Below, piece after piece: positions 9,265 to 16,770 of a stretch of 33,550 bases of DNA. The notes beneath the pieces are model-generated. The model was not told the origin of the DNA. It ran no database searches and worked only from the letters and a program-made list of their open reading frames with translations. Origin of the DNA: an uncultured Gammaproteobacteria bacterium (GTDB lineage: Bacteria; Pseudomonadota; Gammaproteobacteria; Ga0077536); the NCBI GenBank assembly GCA_938082545.1, contig CALKCL010000034.1:1-33550 (forward strand), in the 5' to 3' direction. Numbering within the stretch: the stretch's first letter is position 1; each line of letters opens with the position of its first letter. The position numbers and the translations under genes are program-made.

Positions 9265-10014
9265 GCGTGCCAGCTGAATCCTCAGAGCATCAAGCTGTTC
9301 AGTCGTGTCGATCCCGCTTCCACAAGGTAGCAATGCGTCGGGTACTGAAATACTACTTCCTTGATATAACGCTCGGAGCTGCTCCAAACTCTCTGACTTC
9401 TCAGACTCGGTCGCAGGGAAGGACACAAATCGACTTAAATAATTCATCCGGTAAGCGTAAATCCCAATGTGCCTTCGATATAAATTTTCGCTAAGCGCGG
9501 TTGATTTGCTCTCTGCCGAGGAATCTTGGCAGTAAGGAATAACCGACCGGCTAAATAATAAAGCATTGTAATTTTTATCCCTTGCCACTTTCACGATGTT
9601 CGGATTAGGCGCATGTCTTATAGCAAGAGGCTCACAAACAGTCGCAATGTCGCAATTGTTATTCTCAATACATGCTGCAACTTGGCGAATAACGGCACCC
9701 GGCATTAGCGGCTCATCACCCTGCAAATTTACTACTATTGTATCTGCGAGCTCTCCACGAATACGAGCTGCCACCTCCACTCTGTCCGTTCCGGAACGCA
9801 GTTGGTCCGAAGTCATGACAACAGTAGCCCCGAAAGATTCAGCCACAGAAAAGATTCTGTCGTCATCGGTCGCGATGATCACCTCATCAGCACCGCTTTC
9901 TAATGCTCGTGTGTAAACATGCCTTAAGAGTGGCCAACCACAGACGTCCGCTAACATTTTTCCTGGTAATCGCGTAGACGAATATCTTGCAGGAATGTAG
10001 ACTTTAAACCTCAA
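9259..10014 (-). CDS. kdsB: 3-deoxy-manno-octulosonate cytidylyltransferase (CMP-KDO synthetase)
   Basis: KdsB activates KDO with CTP to give CMP-KDO for the inner core of lipopolysaccharide, acting in the cytoplasm. It has 251 residues, normal for the family. The nucleotide-binding start is [20 protein letters not shown]. Further conserved parts are [27 protein letters not shown] and the [11 protein letters not shown] segment near residue 185, followed by [14 protein letters not shown]. Its ATG overlaps the stop of the Trm112-like gene by 4 bases (10011-10014). It is the last gene of the exbB-exbD-lpxK-trm112-kdsB operon. Confidence 0.96.
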   Translation of the reverse strand: MRFKVYIPARYSSTRLPGKMLADVCGWPLLRHVYTRALESGADEVIIATDDDRIFSVAESFGATVVMTSDQLRSGTDRVEVAARIRGELADTIVVNLQGDEPLMPGAVIRQVAACIENNNCDIATVCEPLAIRHAPNPNIVKVARDKNYNALLFSRSVIPYCQDSSAESKSTALSENLYRRHIGIYAYRMNYLSRFVSFPATESEKSESLEQLRALYQGSSISVPDALLPCGSGIDTTEQLDALRIQLARK

Positions 10015-10202
10015 TCTTTGAGGCTCTCAATCTCTTCTTGGCTAATTGTCCTCGCTTCATCTGCCAGCATCACTGGAATATCGTCCCTGATAGCGTAAGC
10101 TAGCTTCGCATCAAGAGAGATCAGTTCTTTGTTTTTTTTGACATAAATAAGTGGCCCCTTTGTTACGGGGCATACTAAAATTCTTAAAAGAGTCTCATCC
10201 AC
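10011..10202 (-). CDS. Trm112/YcaR-like small protein
   Basis: This 63-residue protein belongs to the UPF0434/Trm112 group (E. coli YcaR). The pattern is [20 protein letters not shown], then a [20 protein letters not shown] stretch and [10 protein letters not shown]. Family members are small zinc-ribbon-like or degenerate zinc-ribbon proteins, and Trm112 itself activates methyltransferases. Only one Cys (C11) is present here, so metal binding in the classic four-Cys manner is unlikely. It sits between lpxK (8-base overlap) and kdsB (4-base overlap), the standard place for this gene in gammaproteobacteria. Confidence 0.9.
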   Translation of the reverse strand: MDETLLRILVCPVTKGPLIYVKKNKELISLDAKLAYAIRDDIPVMLADEARTISQEEIESLKD

Positions 10203-11217
10203 TAAGCAATCCCTTCAAAATAGATTTTAAACGATCTTCGAATGCTGATGACAATTCAATATTCAAAGGTAGATACCACATGTTTTCATTCTTTAACCTT
10301 GTACATTTAACCGCATCTTTTTCCGTCATCAATATAGGCTTATTATCGCCAAACTCAATATCCCCTTCTTCGAAAGAATGATGGTCTAGAAAAACATGTC
10401 TATCCAACAAAAAACCCAAACTTTCAAGTAATGAAAAGAAACTTTCCGGATTTCCTATACCAGCAACTGCATGGACATGCTTCTCACCAAATTCCTTCAC
10501 AGGGAAAGTGAGCTCCGTATTCCCAACCTTCCTAAGCTCATCCGCTTTGTATTTCATAGCGAATTCACCTCTTGCAGGGATTCCATTACAAACAATCATA
10601 TCAACTTCTGCTAAACGCTTCCCACTCTCTCTTAGAGGTCCGGCTGGTAAAAGTTTTCCGTTTCCCAGCCTCCGAACTCCATTTATCACCGCAATCTCTA
10701 TATCTCTTGCCAGCGCGTAATGTTGCATACCATCATCGCACAGCACTATATCTACATCGTGTTTCTCAAGCAGCGCTTTCACTGATTGCCCGCGATCAGG
10801 GCCCGCGACTACTGGAACAGAAGTGTTTGCAGCAAGAATTATAGCTTCATCACCTACGACATAGTTATCACTATCCGCTCGCACTTGTTGCGGCCAAGAT
10901 TTGGCGCGCCCATGATAACCACCACAAACAATCCCCGGCTTAAAGCCGAAGTCAGTGAGCTTAGATGCCAACCAAATAGTTAAAGGTGTTTTACCAGTTC
11001 CTCCTACGGAGACATTTCCTATGACTAGAACAGGAACTCGTGCACGAAAGACATTTAAAACCCCTGACTCATAGGCCATTTTTCTCGCGCGAACAACTGC
11101 ATCATAAAAACAAGCAAAGGGGACCAGAAGATACTGCCAAAAACTTCTACCATACCAAATCTCATTAACGAAACGATACAATGCCAACTTGAAATAGAAG
11201 CGATCTCCAAACATCAA
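10195..11217 (-). CDS. lpxK: Tetraacyldisaccharide 4'-kinase
   Basis: LpxK phosphorylates the 4' position of the lipid A disaccharide at the inner membrane, the sixth step of the Raetz pathway. The 340 residues begin with a hydrophobic, membrane-associated helix region ([17 protein letters not shown]). The P-loop [20 protein letters not shown] is at about residues 61-80. The catalytic region [20 protein letters not shown] follows, then GPLRE. Near the C-terminus are [14 protein letters not shown] and [12 protein letters not shown]. The start overlaps exbD by 4 bases. Its neighbours exbBD, trm112 and kdsB match the Pseudomonas order. Confidence 0.96.
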   Translation of the reverse strand: MMFGDRFYFKLALYRFVNEIWYGRSFWQYLLVPFACFYDAVVRARKMAYESGVLNVFRARVPVLVIGNVSVGGTGKTPLTIWLASKLTDFGFKPGIVCGGYHGRAKSWPQQVRADSDNYVVGDEAIILAANTSVPVVAGPDRGQSVKALLEKHDVDIVLCDDGMQHYALARDIEIAVINGVRRLGNGKLLPAGPLRESGKRLAEVDMIVCNGIPARGEFAMKYKADELRKVGNTELTFPVKEFGEKHVHAVAGIGNPESFFSLLESLGFLLDRHVFLDHHSFEEGDIEFGDNKPILMTEKDAVKCTRLKNENMWYLPLNIELSSAFEDRLKSILKGLLSG

Positions 11218-11636
11218 GGCACCGCCTTTTCACTTGTTCTAAAAGTAATTTTATTAAAACTAGCTTGCCTTGCGACATCCATAATCTCAACCACTCTGCG
11301 GTGTTTCACTTCCTCATCGGCCCTGATCGCCACTGTAGGCAATGTGTCGCTAGCCGGAAGGGCTAATAACAACTGCTTCAACTCCGGTCCTGAAATCACT
11401 CGTGGCTCCAACGCCATAAACTGCATATACCCTTCGCTACTAAGGCTGATTTCTATTGTCTCTCTGTCTGGGATTGATCGCTCCGCTGTGCTTGCCAAAG
11501 GCAAATTTATTTTCATCTCGGATTCAGACTGAAAAGTTGTCGACACCATGAAAAATATCAGAAGCAAAAACACCACATCAATCAAAGGTGTTAAATTCAA
11601 TTCAACTTCTTTCTGTCTTCTAGCTCGGAAATTCAC
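11214..11636 (-). CDS. exbD: ExbD/TolR-family biopolymer transport protein
   Basis: ExbD is the single-pass inner-membrane partner of ExbB. It carries the proton-responsive Asp that couples proton flow to TonB. Here the N-terminus RRQKEVELNLTPLIDVVFLL contains this Asp (about residue 25) at the head of the one transmembrane helix (residues ~23-43). The remaining ~95 residues are periplasmic. The length of 140 is typical. It overlaps exbB and lpxK by 4 bases each. The TolR alternative is less likely, because no tolA, tolB or pal is nearby and the lpxK linkage is the known exbBD arrangement. Confidence 0.92.
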   Translation of the reverse strand: MNFRARRQKEVELNLTPLIDVVFLLLIFFMVSTTFQSESEMKINLPLASTAERSIPDRETIEISLSSEGYMQFMALEPRVISGPELKQLLLALPASDTLPTVAIRADEEVKHRRVVEIMDVARQASFNKITFRTSEKAVP

Positions 11637-12325
11637 TTATTCGCCTGACTGTTTTTCAACACATCTTGTCCCACAGCTCTCTCTCCGTACAATACTTCAA
11701 CTAGTTTTAAAGACTCCTGCTCCATTAGGACCACCAACTCTTCAACTCGGGCTAAAAAATAACGATAAAACATTAGAGCTGGGATCGCTACGGACAATCC
11801 TGCTGCAGTAGTAATTAATGCTTCAGATATGCCACCTGCTAAAACGGAGGGATCTCCCGTACCTTCTGAAGTGATCACAGCGAACACTTTTATCATTCCT
11901 ACTACTGTCCCCAACAAGCCCAATAGTGGCGTGATTGACGCCACTGTTCCTAAGGCATTCAGATAACGACCGAGCTCATGATTTACATGCCTACCAACCT
12001 CTTCGATTGCGTCCTTCATTGCCTCACGATCTTGGTACCGATTGACAAGCCCCGCGGCCAACACTCGACCTAAGTAAGACCGTGCGCGCAACAACTCTAT
12101 TCTTTTTTCATCCAGTACATCAGACTTGGCCCAGTGCAACACCTGTTCAACAAGATTTTTCGGCGCCACTAATTTAGTCTGCAGTGACCAAAATCGTTCA
12201 CAAATTATAGCCATCGATATGATTGAGCAAATCACTATAAGTGGCATGATCCAGCCACCTGCTCTAAAAATTTCTATCACTAGATTCCATTTCCCAGATT
12301 GATGAATTACATGGGATACTAACAT
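11633..12325 (-). CDS. exbB: ExbB/TolQ-family proton channel protein
   Basis: ExbB is an inner-membrane pentamer scaffold that with ExbD harvests the proton gradient for TonB. It has 230 residues. The first helix lies in FRAGGWIMPLIVICSIISMA (residues ~20-39), followed by CERFWSL. A cytoplasmic loop follows, then two C-terminal helices containing NALGTVASITPLLGLLGTVV and GGISEALITTAAGLSVAIPA, the family hallmarks. It is the first gene of the minus-strand exbB-exbD-lpxK operon. The start is not sharply defined: the ATG at 12325 has only a weak GAG upstream, and homologues usually start closer to the FRAGGW segment. The TonB-dependent receptor at 29882-33079 is a possible client. Confidence 0.92.
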   Translation of the reverse strand: MLVSHVIHQSGKWNLVIEIFRAGGWIMPLIVICSIISMAIICERFWSLQTKLVAPKNLVEQVLHWAKSDVLDEKRIELLRARSYLGRVLAAGLVNRYQDREAMKDAIEEVGRHVNHELGRYLNALGTVASITPLLGLLGTVVGMIKVFAVITSEGTGDPSVLAGGISEALITTAAGLSVAIPALMFYRYFLARVEELVVLMEQESLKLVEVLYGERAVGQDVLKNSQANK

Positions 12326-12547
12326 GACGCTCGTAAATTCTCATATTGTTAAACCCTAATACACTAGCTACCGCTTTCAAAAGCCAAGGTTTAAAATATG
12401 GTAATTAAAGTCATAACTAGACTAGATAAATATATCTACGTCTCCACATAAATTCCTGCATAAAAAATGAACTGCTAATTTATCGATGACAGAACACAAA
12501 GCATTACTTACTTTCACGCTACCTAAAAAAGGACTAGGATCTTCCTG

Positions 12548-13075
12548 ATGAATATTCGTAAGCGCCTAATGAAACGTTTCTCTGGGGAAACCCCACAACG
12601 CAAGTCAAAAGCGTTTAACTTGTTAACTAGACTCGCGCGCGGGAGAAATGTCTACCACTTCGGCAGGCGCGCCGTAGCCGGCGGTGCAGCCTTGGGGATT
12701 TTCCTAGCATTTATTCCTGTACCGATACAAATGTTGATCGCGGCTCCTTTAGCATTTTTATTTCGTGTGAACCTTCCAGTAGCTCTTGCCGCGACATGGC
12801 TAAGCAACCCGTTGACCTTAGCACCGATACTGCTTTTAGCATATAAAGTTGGCTCATTACTACTTGGAGAAAGTGAGCAGGTTTTTATGGAGGATTTTTC
12901 TATCTCCTTTGATTGGCTGTGGTCAGTAGCTGCAGACGTTTGGCTTCCAGTCGCAGTCGGCTCGATTGTTTGTGGCCTACTGGCAGCATTTATTAGTTAT
13001 ATCTCAATAATGTTGGCCTGGCGATTGAACCTTCTCGCGACGAAAAAGAAAAGACTACTTCGCAAGAAGTCGTAG
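12548..13075 (+). CDS. DUF2062 family membrane protein
   Basis: This 175-residue inner-membrane protein is of unknown function and belongs to DUF2062 (COG3216). A basic N-terminus is followed by GRRAVAGGAALGIFLAFIPV and PIQMLIAAPLAFLFRVNLPV. The family-typical LAATWLSNPLTLAPILLLAY comes next. A last hydrophobic segment is at residues ~135-160, and the tail is very basic (KKKRLLRKKS). DUF2062 genes commonly lie beside lolCDE or exbBD-lpxK in gammaproteobacteria, as here. The last 21 bases overlap the 3' end of the convergent lolD, and a hairpin terminator is embedded in that overlap. Confidence 0.88.
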   Translation: MNIRKRLMKRFSGETPQRKSKAFNLLTRLARGRNVYHFGRRAVAGGAALGIFLAFIPVPIQMLIAAPLAFLFRVNLPVALAATWLSNPLTLAPILLLAYKVGSLLLGESEQVFMEDFSISFDWLWSVAADVWLPVAVGSIVCGLLAAFISYISIMLAWRLNLLATKKKRLLRKKS

Positions 13076-13085
13076 TCTTCTTTCC
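13041..13085. terminator. Bidirectional intrinsic terminator inside the lolD/DUF2062 overlap
   Basis: The hairpin spans 13051-13079. AAGACTACTTC pairs with GAAG plus TAGTCTT, with a 3-nt TCG bulge and a GCAA loop. On the minus strand it is followed by TTCTTTTTCG, a good T-tract for lolD. On the plus strand it is followed by CTTTCC, weaker, for the DUF2062 gene. Both stop codons (13055-13057 minus, 13073-13075 plus) lie inside the stem. Confidence 0.65.
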
Positions 13086-13744
13086 GAAATTTGATAACAA
13101 GATGACATGTGACTCGCCACAACCGGATCGTGTGTCGCAACGACCACGGTAATACCAGACTTCTCAGAAAAAGTTGTCAATAAATCTGAGACAATTAAGG
13201 CATTTTTACCATCTAAGTTACCCGTAGGCTCATCAGCAAAGATGCACCGAGGATTATTTATTAGCGCGCGTGCAATCGCCACTCGTTGTCTTTCTCCTCC
13301 AGAAAGCTGTGATGGGAGATGATTACTGCGTGCCTCCAAATCGACTTGCTCAAGCAGAGATCTTGCTAAACGAAGCGAATCTTTATAAGAAATACCCCCT
13401 ATCATGGCAGGCATTGCTACATTTTCTGCGGCAGTAAACTCAGGTAGAAGATGATGAAATTGATACACAAAACCTACCTCCTGATTACGTAGCATGGACA
13501 GTTCTGAGTCTCTCATTTTAGCCAAGTCTTGTCCTCCAAACATCACCTTTCCACTGGTGGGAAGATCCAAACCTGCGAGCAAATGAAGCAGACTGCTTTT
13601 TCCGGATCCGGAGGAGCCCATTATCGCCACCGTACTTCCTTGGGAGATGTCTAGATCGATACCAGAAAGGACCTCAAGCATGCTCGACCCTTCGTCATAA
13701 GATTTGCATAGCCTTGACGCTGAAATCGCTACCTCTGCTTCCAT
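13055..13744 (-). CDS. lolD: Lipoprotein-releasing ABC transporter ATPase LolD
   Basis: LolD powers extraction of outer-membrane lipoproteins from the inner membrane and hands them to LolA. It has 229 residues, normal for the family. Walker A is GSSGSGKSSLLHLLAGLDLP. The LolD/MacB-type Q-loop region is VGFVYQFHHLLPEFTAAENV. The signature is LSGGERQRVAIARALINNP, Walker B is CIFADEPTGNLD, and the H-loop is VVATHD. The FHHLLPEF stretch is characteristic of LolD compared with other members of its group. It follows the permease gene by 7 bases. Its 3' end overlaps the convergent DUF2062 gene. Confidence 0.95.
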   Translation of the reverse strand: MEAEVAISASRLCKSYDEGSSMLEVLSGIDLDISQGSTVAIMGSSGSGKSSLLHLLAGLDLPTSGKVMFGGQDLAKMRDSELSMLRNQEVGFVYQFHHLLPEFTAAENVAMPAMIGGISYKDSLRLARSLLEQVDLEARSNHLPSQLSGGERQRVAIARALINNPRCIFADEPTGNLDGKNALIVSDLLTTFSEKSGITVVVATHDPVVASHMSSCYQISERRLRLLAK

Positions 13745-13751
13745 GGGACTC

Positions 13752-14981
13752 CTAGCTCCTAAACGTTCTAACGACCCTAGATGCCGCTAGCGAAGGATAA
13801 ACCGTACCCAATACAGCCACAAGGCTGGCGATACCTGTAAATAACAAAACATCTTCAATAAGCACTACAGAAGGGACTCGACTAGCATAATAAACCTCTG
13901 GCGAGAATATATGAAAATGGAAAACTGTTTCAACAAAAGACACGATATCCCCTATGCGACTAGCGAATAAACAACCAAAGACTATTCCTAAAAAGATACC
14001 GATTAAACTGGTAAGTGCGCCTTGAATTAAGAAGATCGACACAATCCCGTTCGTCTTTAACCCCATTGCATGAAGAATAGATATATCTTTTTTCTTTTGC
14101 TCAATGCCTAAAGATAGGATCGCAAAGACACTAAACATAGCAACTGAAGCTGCTAAAACAAGAATAAAAGACATTAAGAATTTCTCGGTTTTCAAGGCTC
14201 TAAAAAGCACAGAGTGAGTCTCACCCCAGCTAGCCGCTTCTCTTCCCGATGAGTTGCGAATTTGAATCGCCGCGACAGTGGACTCCTCGGCATGTTTCAT
14301 CCGGACATGCAGCTCATCTCTCGTCTGGCCTAGCCTAAACAATTTCGATACATCCTCTATATGTGCAAAAATTTGCTGATCATAAGTATCACTCTCACTT
14401 TCATAAATTCCAGATACAGTAAACTTTTTTAGGCGAGGAATAGCACCTAGTGCCGTAAATCTCTCTTGAGGCACCAAAACGATAATTTTGTCTCCTACCG
14501 ATAAGCTAAAATATACCGCAAGCGCATCATTAATGACTAGATTAAAACCACCACTGATAAGAGTTTTAAGGTTACCCTTATTTACCCCTAAATTTTTCCC
14601 GCCTAGGCCTGATACGAAATCATCATCAATGCCCATCAATCTAGTTGCCGTTACGCGTCCATTATGTTCCAGTAAAACATCCTTTTTAATGACTGACCAA
14701 ACCGAAACTTCCGTCTGGATATCTTCGATGCTCAAGCTAAGTGATGCCAACTCTTCATACTTTAGGCCGCGCACATTCACTACCACATGTCCCTCGACAC
14801 CTAACACCCGATCTCGCAATTCATCCTCAAATCCATTCATTATCGAAGCAATAGTAATGAGTACGATTAATCCAATGGCAATGCTTGCTATAGCTGCCAG
14901 AGAAACAAATGCGGTAAAATGATTACCACGGCTAGCATATATGTAGCGAGTTCCGATAATTAGCGATGCGATCTGGATCAT
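13752..14981 (-). CDS. Lipoprotein-releasing system permease, LolC/LolE (possibly LolF) type
   Basis: This is the transmembrane subunit of the lipoprotein exporter. From the ATG at 14981 it has 409 residues. The start matches LolC/E: LIIGTRYIYASRGNHFTAFV, a first helix, then IMNGFEDELRDRVLGVEGHV. A periplasmic domain of about 200 residues follows, then three C-terminal helices beginning with FILVLAASVAMFSVFAILSL. The frame stays open 31 codons further upstream, but those codons overlap tsaB and have no family match. Only one permease gene adjoins lolD; classic LolCDE has two (lolC and lolE). It may therefore be a LolF-like homodimer, or the partner may lie elsewhere. A TATAAT is just upstream. 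Confidence 0.9.
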   Translation of the reverse strand: MIQIASLIIGTRYIYASRGNHFTAFVSLAAIASIAIGLIVLITIASIMNGFEDELRDRVLGVEGHVVVNVRGLKYEELASLSLSIEDIQTEVSVWSVIKKDVLLEHNGRVTATRLMGIDDDFVSGLGGKNLGVNKGNLKTLISGGFNLVINDALAVYFSLSVGDKIIVLVPQERFTALGAIPRLKKFTVSGIYESESDTYDQQIFAHIEDVSKLFRLGQTRDELHVRMKHAEESTVAAIQIRNSSGREAASWGETHSVLFRALKTEKFLMSFILVLAASVAMFSVFAILSLGIEQKKKDISILHAMGLKTNGIVSIFLIQGALTSLIGIFLGIVFGCLFASRIGDIVSFVETVFHFHIFSPEVYYASRVPSVVLIEDVLLFTGIASLVAVLGTVYPSLAASRVVRTFRS

Positions 14982-14990
14982 GATTTCGTC

Positions 14991-15017
14991 ATTATAACCG
15001 AAAGATGCTGTTTTCAA
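14991..15017 (-). promoter_or_regulatory. Candidate promoter of the lolC/E-lolD pair
   Basis: On the minus strand a perfect TATAAT (14991-14996) lies 15 bases after TTGAAA (15012-15017). Transcription would begin only a few bases before the ATG at 14981, giving an almost leaderless message. That fits the lack of a Shine-Dalgarno there. The short spacer keeps confidence modest. Confidence 0.4.
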
Positions 15018-15045
15018 GCCATAAGGAAAGACAAACCTAACCATT

Positions 15046-15717
15046 ATGAATATTCTTGCAGTTGAAACATCCACCGAAAGATCCTCAGTTAGTCTGACAA
15101 CATTAACTACTGAAATAGAAAACCACGTAATTGCGCCAAAAGGTCAAGCGACGCTGGTCATAAAGATGGCTGAAGAAATGCTTAAACAATGTGACTTACA
15201 AAAAAGTGATCTAAATGCCATCGCTTTTGGTGCCGGTCCAGGTTCTTTCAACGGTATCAGAGTAGCAGCGTCTTTTGCACATGGAGTAGCTATGGCTCAA
15301 AATATCGACATTGTCCCCTGTTCTACTCTTCATGCGTTAGCTATGACTCCAAATTTTACTGCTAGCAGAAATGTGTTGGTAATCTCCGATGCCCGACAAA
15401 ATGAAGTCTATTGGAGTTGCGTAAGACTCTCAGCTGAAGGACAAATTGAGGAGGTTATTATTGAAAACAAAGTAACAAAACCTTCCGATGTGTCAATCCC
15501 TCAGGAAGCTAAATGGTGTGTTGTTTCAAGCAGATGGACTCACTATGAAGAGTTTCTCCCGTCTTATATCAAGACACTACCGCGGACTACTTGCGACTAT
15601 CCCAGCGCACTTCCAATTGCAAAGTTTGCGAGACACTCCCTTCAACGCAAAAAAGTGTTTTCACCTGCACAAGCAATGCCAGTTTATCTGCGCAGTCCTA
15701 TAAAAGGGGAACACTAA
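15046..15717 (+). CDS. tsaB: tRNA threonylcarbamoyladenosine biosynthesis protein TsaB
   Basis: TsaB is the inactive paralogue that dimerises with TsaD in making t6A37 on ANN-reading tRNAs. It has 223 residues. The start MNILAVETSTERSSVSL is typical of the ASKHA-fold TsaB. So are LNAIAFGAGPGSFNGIRVAA, SFAHGVAMAQ, and VLVISDARQNEVYW in the middle. It is divergent from the lolC/E gene (64 bases between starts) and convergent with the cpdA-like gene. Their 3' ends overlap by 20 bases. TsaD, TsaE and TsaC are not in the window. Confidence 0.94.
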   Translation: MNILAVETSTERSSVSLTTLTTEIENHVIAPKGQATLVIKMAEEMLKQCDLQKSDLNAIAFGAGPGSFNGIRVAASFAHGVAMAQNIDIVPCSTLHALAMTPNFTASRNVLVISDARQNEVYWSCVRLSAEGQIEEVIIENKVTKPSDVSIPQEAKWCVVSSRWTHYEEFLPSYIKTLPRTTCDYPSALPIAKFARHSLQRKKVFSPAQAMPVYLRSPIKGEH

Positions 15718-16471
15718 ACTCATCGGATGGTTCTAACCTGACGAGGAGATGAGAGAATGACCCGTCGTCTTGAGCCTCTATTACTCGAAAGCCGGGTTGT
15801 AGTAATCGCTCAATCTGGTAAATTCGGCTATGGCGCTTGAATTGGACACAGGTAGATGGTGTGGTTATCACTCGCACACCATTGCGAGATATTTCATTAT
15901 CCTGATGAACATGCCCGCAAAACACACCTTTTACGTTGGGGTTCTGGCTGACTATGTGCCAAAAATCGCTGGCGTTTTCTAGTTTCATATCGTCAAGCCA
16001 AGCACTACCTACATTCAAAGGTGGATGATGCATAAATATTATTTGCGGTCTCCTCCCCGCCGAAACAATGTTTCGGGCGAGTTCTGATAAGTCTTTAGAG
16101 TCAATCTCACCTCGCTCATCGCCGTCTTTCTTCGTGTTCAAAAAATGGAAGCGCCACCTCCCAAAATCTCTGTTCTCTGCGCTAGTCAAAAAATAAAAAT
16201 TGGAAGACTGAGAAGCCGCACTCGGCTCATCATGATTCCCAGGCACAGCTAAGATAGGGATATCGCAGTCGGAGAAAAGAGAGTTTAAAAAGCGGTACGA
16301 TACAAAACCGCCGTCCATGCTCATATCTCCAGTGGCAACAATTAGGTCAATATTACCTAGAGACTGAATTTCAGCCAAAACAGCCTCAAAGCTAGCGCGC
16401 GTATCGCAGCCTTCGAAACGTGTGGCCGGATCTTCGAAGATGTGAGCGTCGGTTATTTGAGCGATTCTCAT
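15698..16471 (-). CDS. cpdA: CpdA-like 3',5'-cyclic AMP phosphodiesterase (metallophosphoesterase)
   Basis: This is a cytoplasmic dinuclear metallophosphoesterase of class III, like E. coli CpdA, which hydrolyses cAMP. The 257 residues show all metal-ligand blocks: ITDAHI (D-x-H), ATGDMS (GD), VPGNHDEP (GNHD), FMHHPP and FCGHVHQD (GHxH). The STCVQFK near the end is typical of CpdA. The substrate is inferred from family membership. The 3' end overlaps tsaB by 20 bases, and the start faces the nrdAB promoter region. Confidence 0.88.
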   Translation of the reverse strand: MRIAQITDAHIFEDPATRFEGCDTRASFEAVLAEIQSLGNIDLIVATGDMSMDGGFVSYRFLNSLFSDCDIPILAVPGNHDEPSAASQSSNFYFLTSAENRDFGRWRFHFLNTKKDGDERGEIDSKDLSELARNIVSAGRRPQIIFMHHPPLNVGSAWLDDMKLENASDFWHIVSQNPNVKGVFCGHVHQDNEISRNGVRVITTPSTCVQFKRHSRIYQIERLLQPGFRVIEAQDDGSFSHLLVRLEPSDEFSVPLL

Positions 16472-16584
16472 CTGCGTATTCTCACTTTAGGTCTCATTTA
16501 AAATCATTTTCGCTGAAACGACGCGTTTTTTACTATTTTATACATCCGACCCGCAAACATTTGTTTTATAGCGATAAATTACAC

Positions 16585-16593
16585 TTATCAACA
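16585..16593 (+). promoter_or_regulatory. DnaA-box-like nonamer upstream of nrdAB
   Basis: TTATCAACA differs from the DnaA box TTATCCACA at one base. nrdAB is DnaA-regulated in E. coli, which makes the location suggestive. A single nonamer is weak evidence on its own. Confidence 0.25.
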
Positions 16594-16643
16594 GTTTATT
16601 AGCAAGTTAAGCGTCCACAAGCCGCCATTCATCAACACTATAC

Positions 16644-16700
16644 ACACATTATGTAGTGGTTACATATTCACTTGACCACAACCAGTTGTGGTGATATACC
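16644..16700 (+). promoter_or_regulatory. nrdAB promoter with two NrdR-like boxes
   Basis: A -35 TTGACC (16672-16677), a 17-base spacer and a -10 TATACC (16695-16700) form a good sigma-70 promoter. Start of transcription is expected near 16707, leaving a leader of about 64 bases. Box 1 is ACACATTATGTAGTGG (16644-16659). Box 2 is CCACAACCAGTTGTGG (16676-16691), with perfect 7-bp arms. Their starts are 32 bp apart, the three-turn spacing known for paired NrdR sites. Box 2 fills the -35/-10 spacer, so binding should block RNA polymerase. NrdR itself is not in the window. Confidence 0.65.
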
Positions 16701-16770
16701 ATGACTTACAGATTTTTATATGAAACCTAGGCACAGGAACAGTTCAAACCTAGGATTTTTTGGAGACAAT

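Noticed and set aside
14982-15074. A longer N-terminus for the Lol permease
   Set aside because: It would overlap tsaB, has no family match, and the ATG at 14981 matches the family start.
15719-15755. A CTCATC/GATGAG stem between tsaB and cpdA
   Set aside because: The loop is too large and there is no T-tract, so it is not convincing as a terminator.
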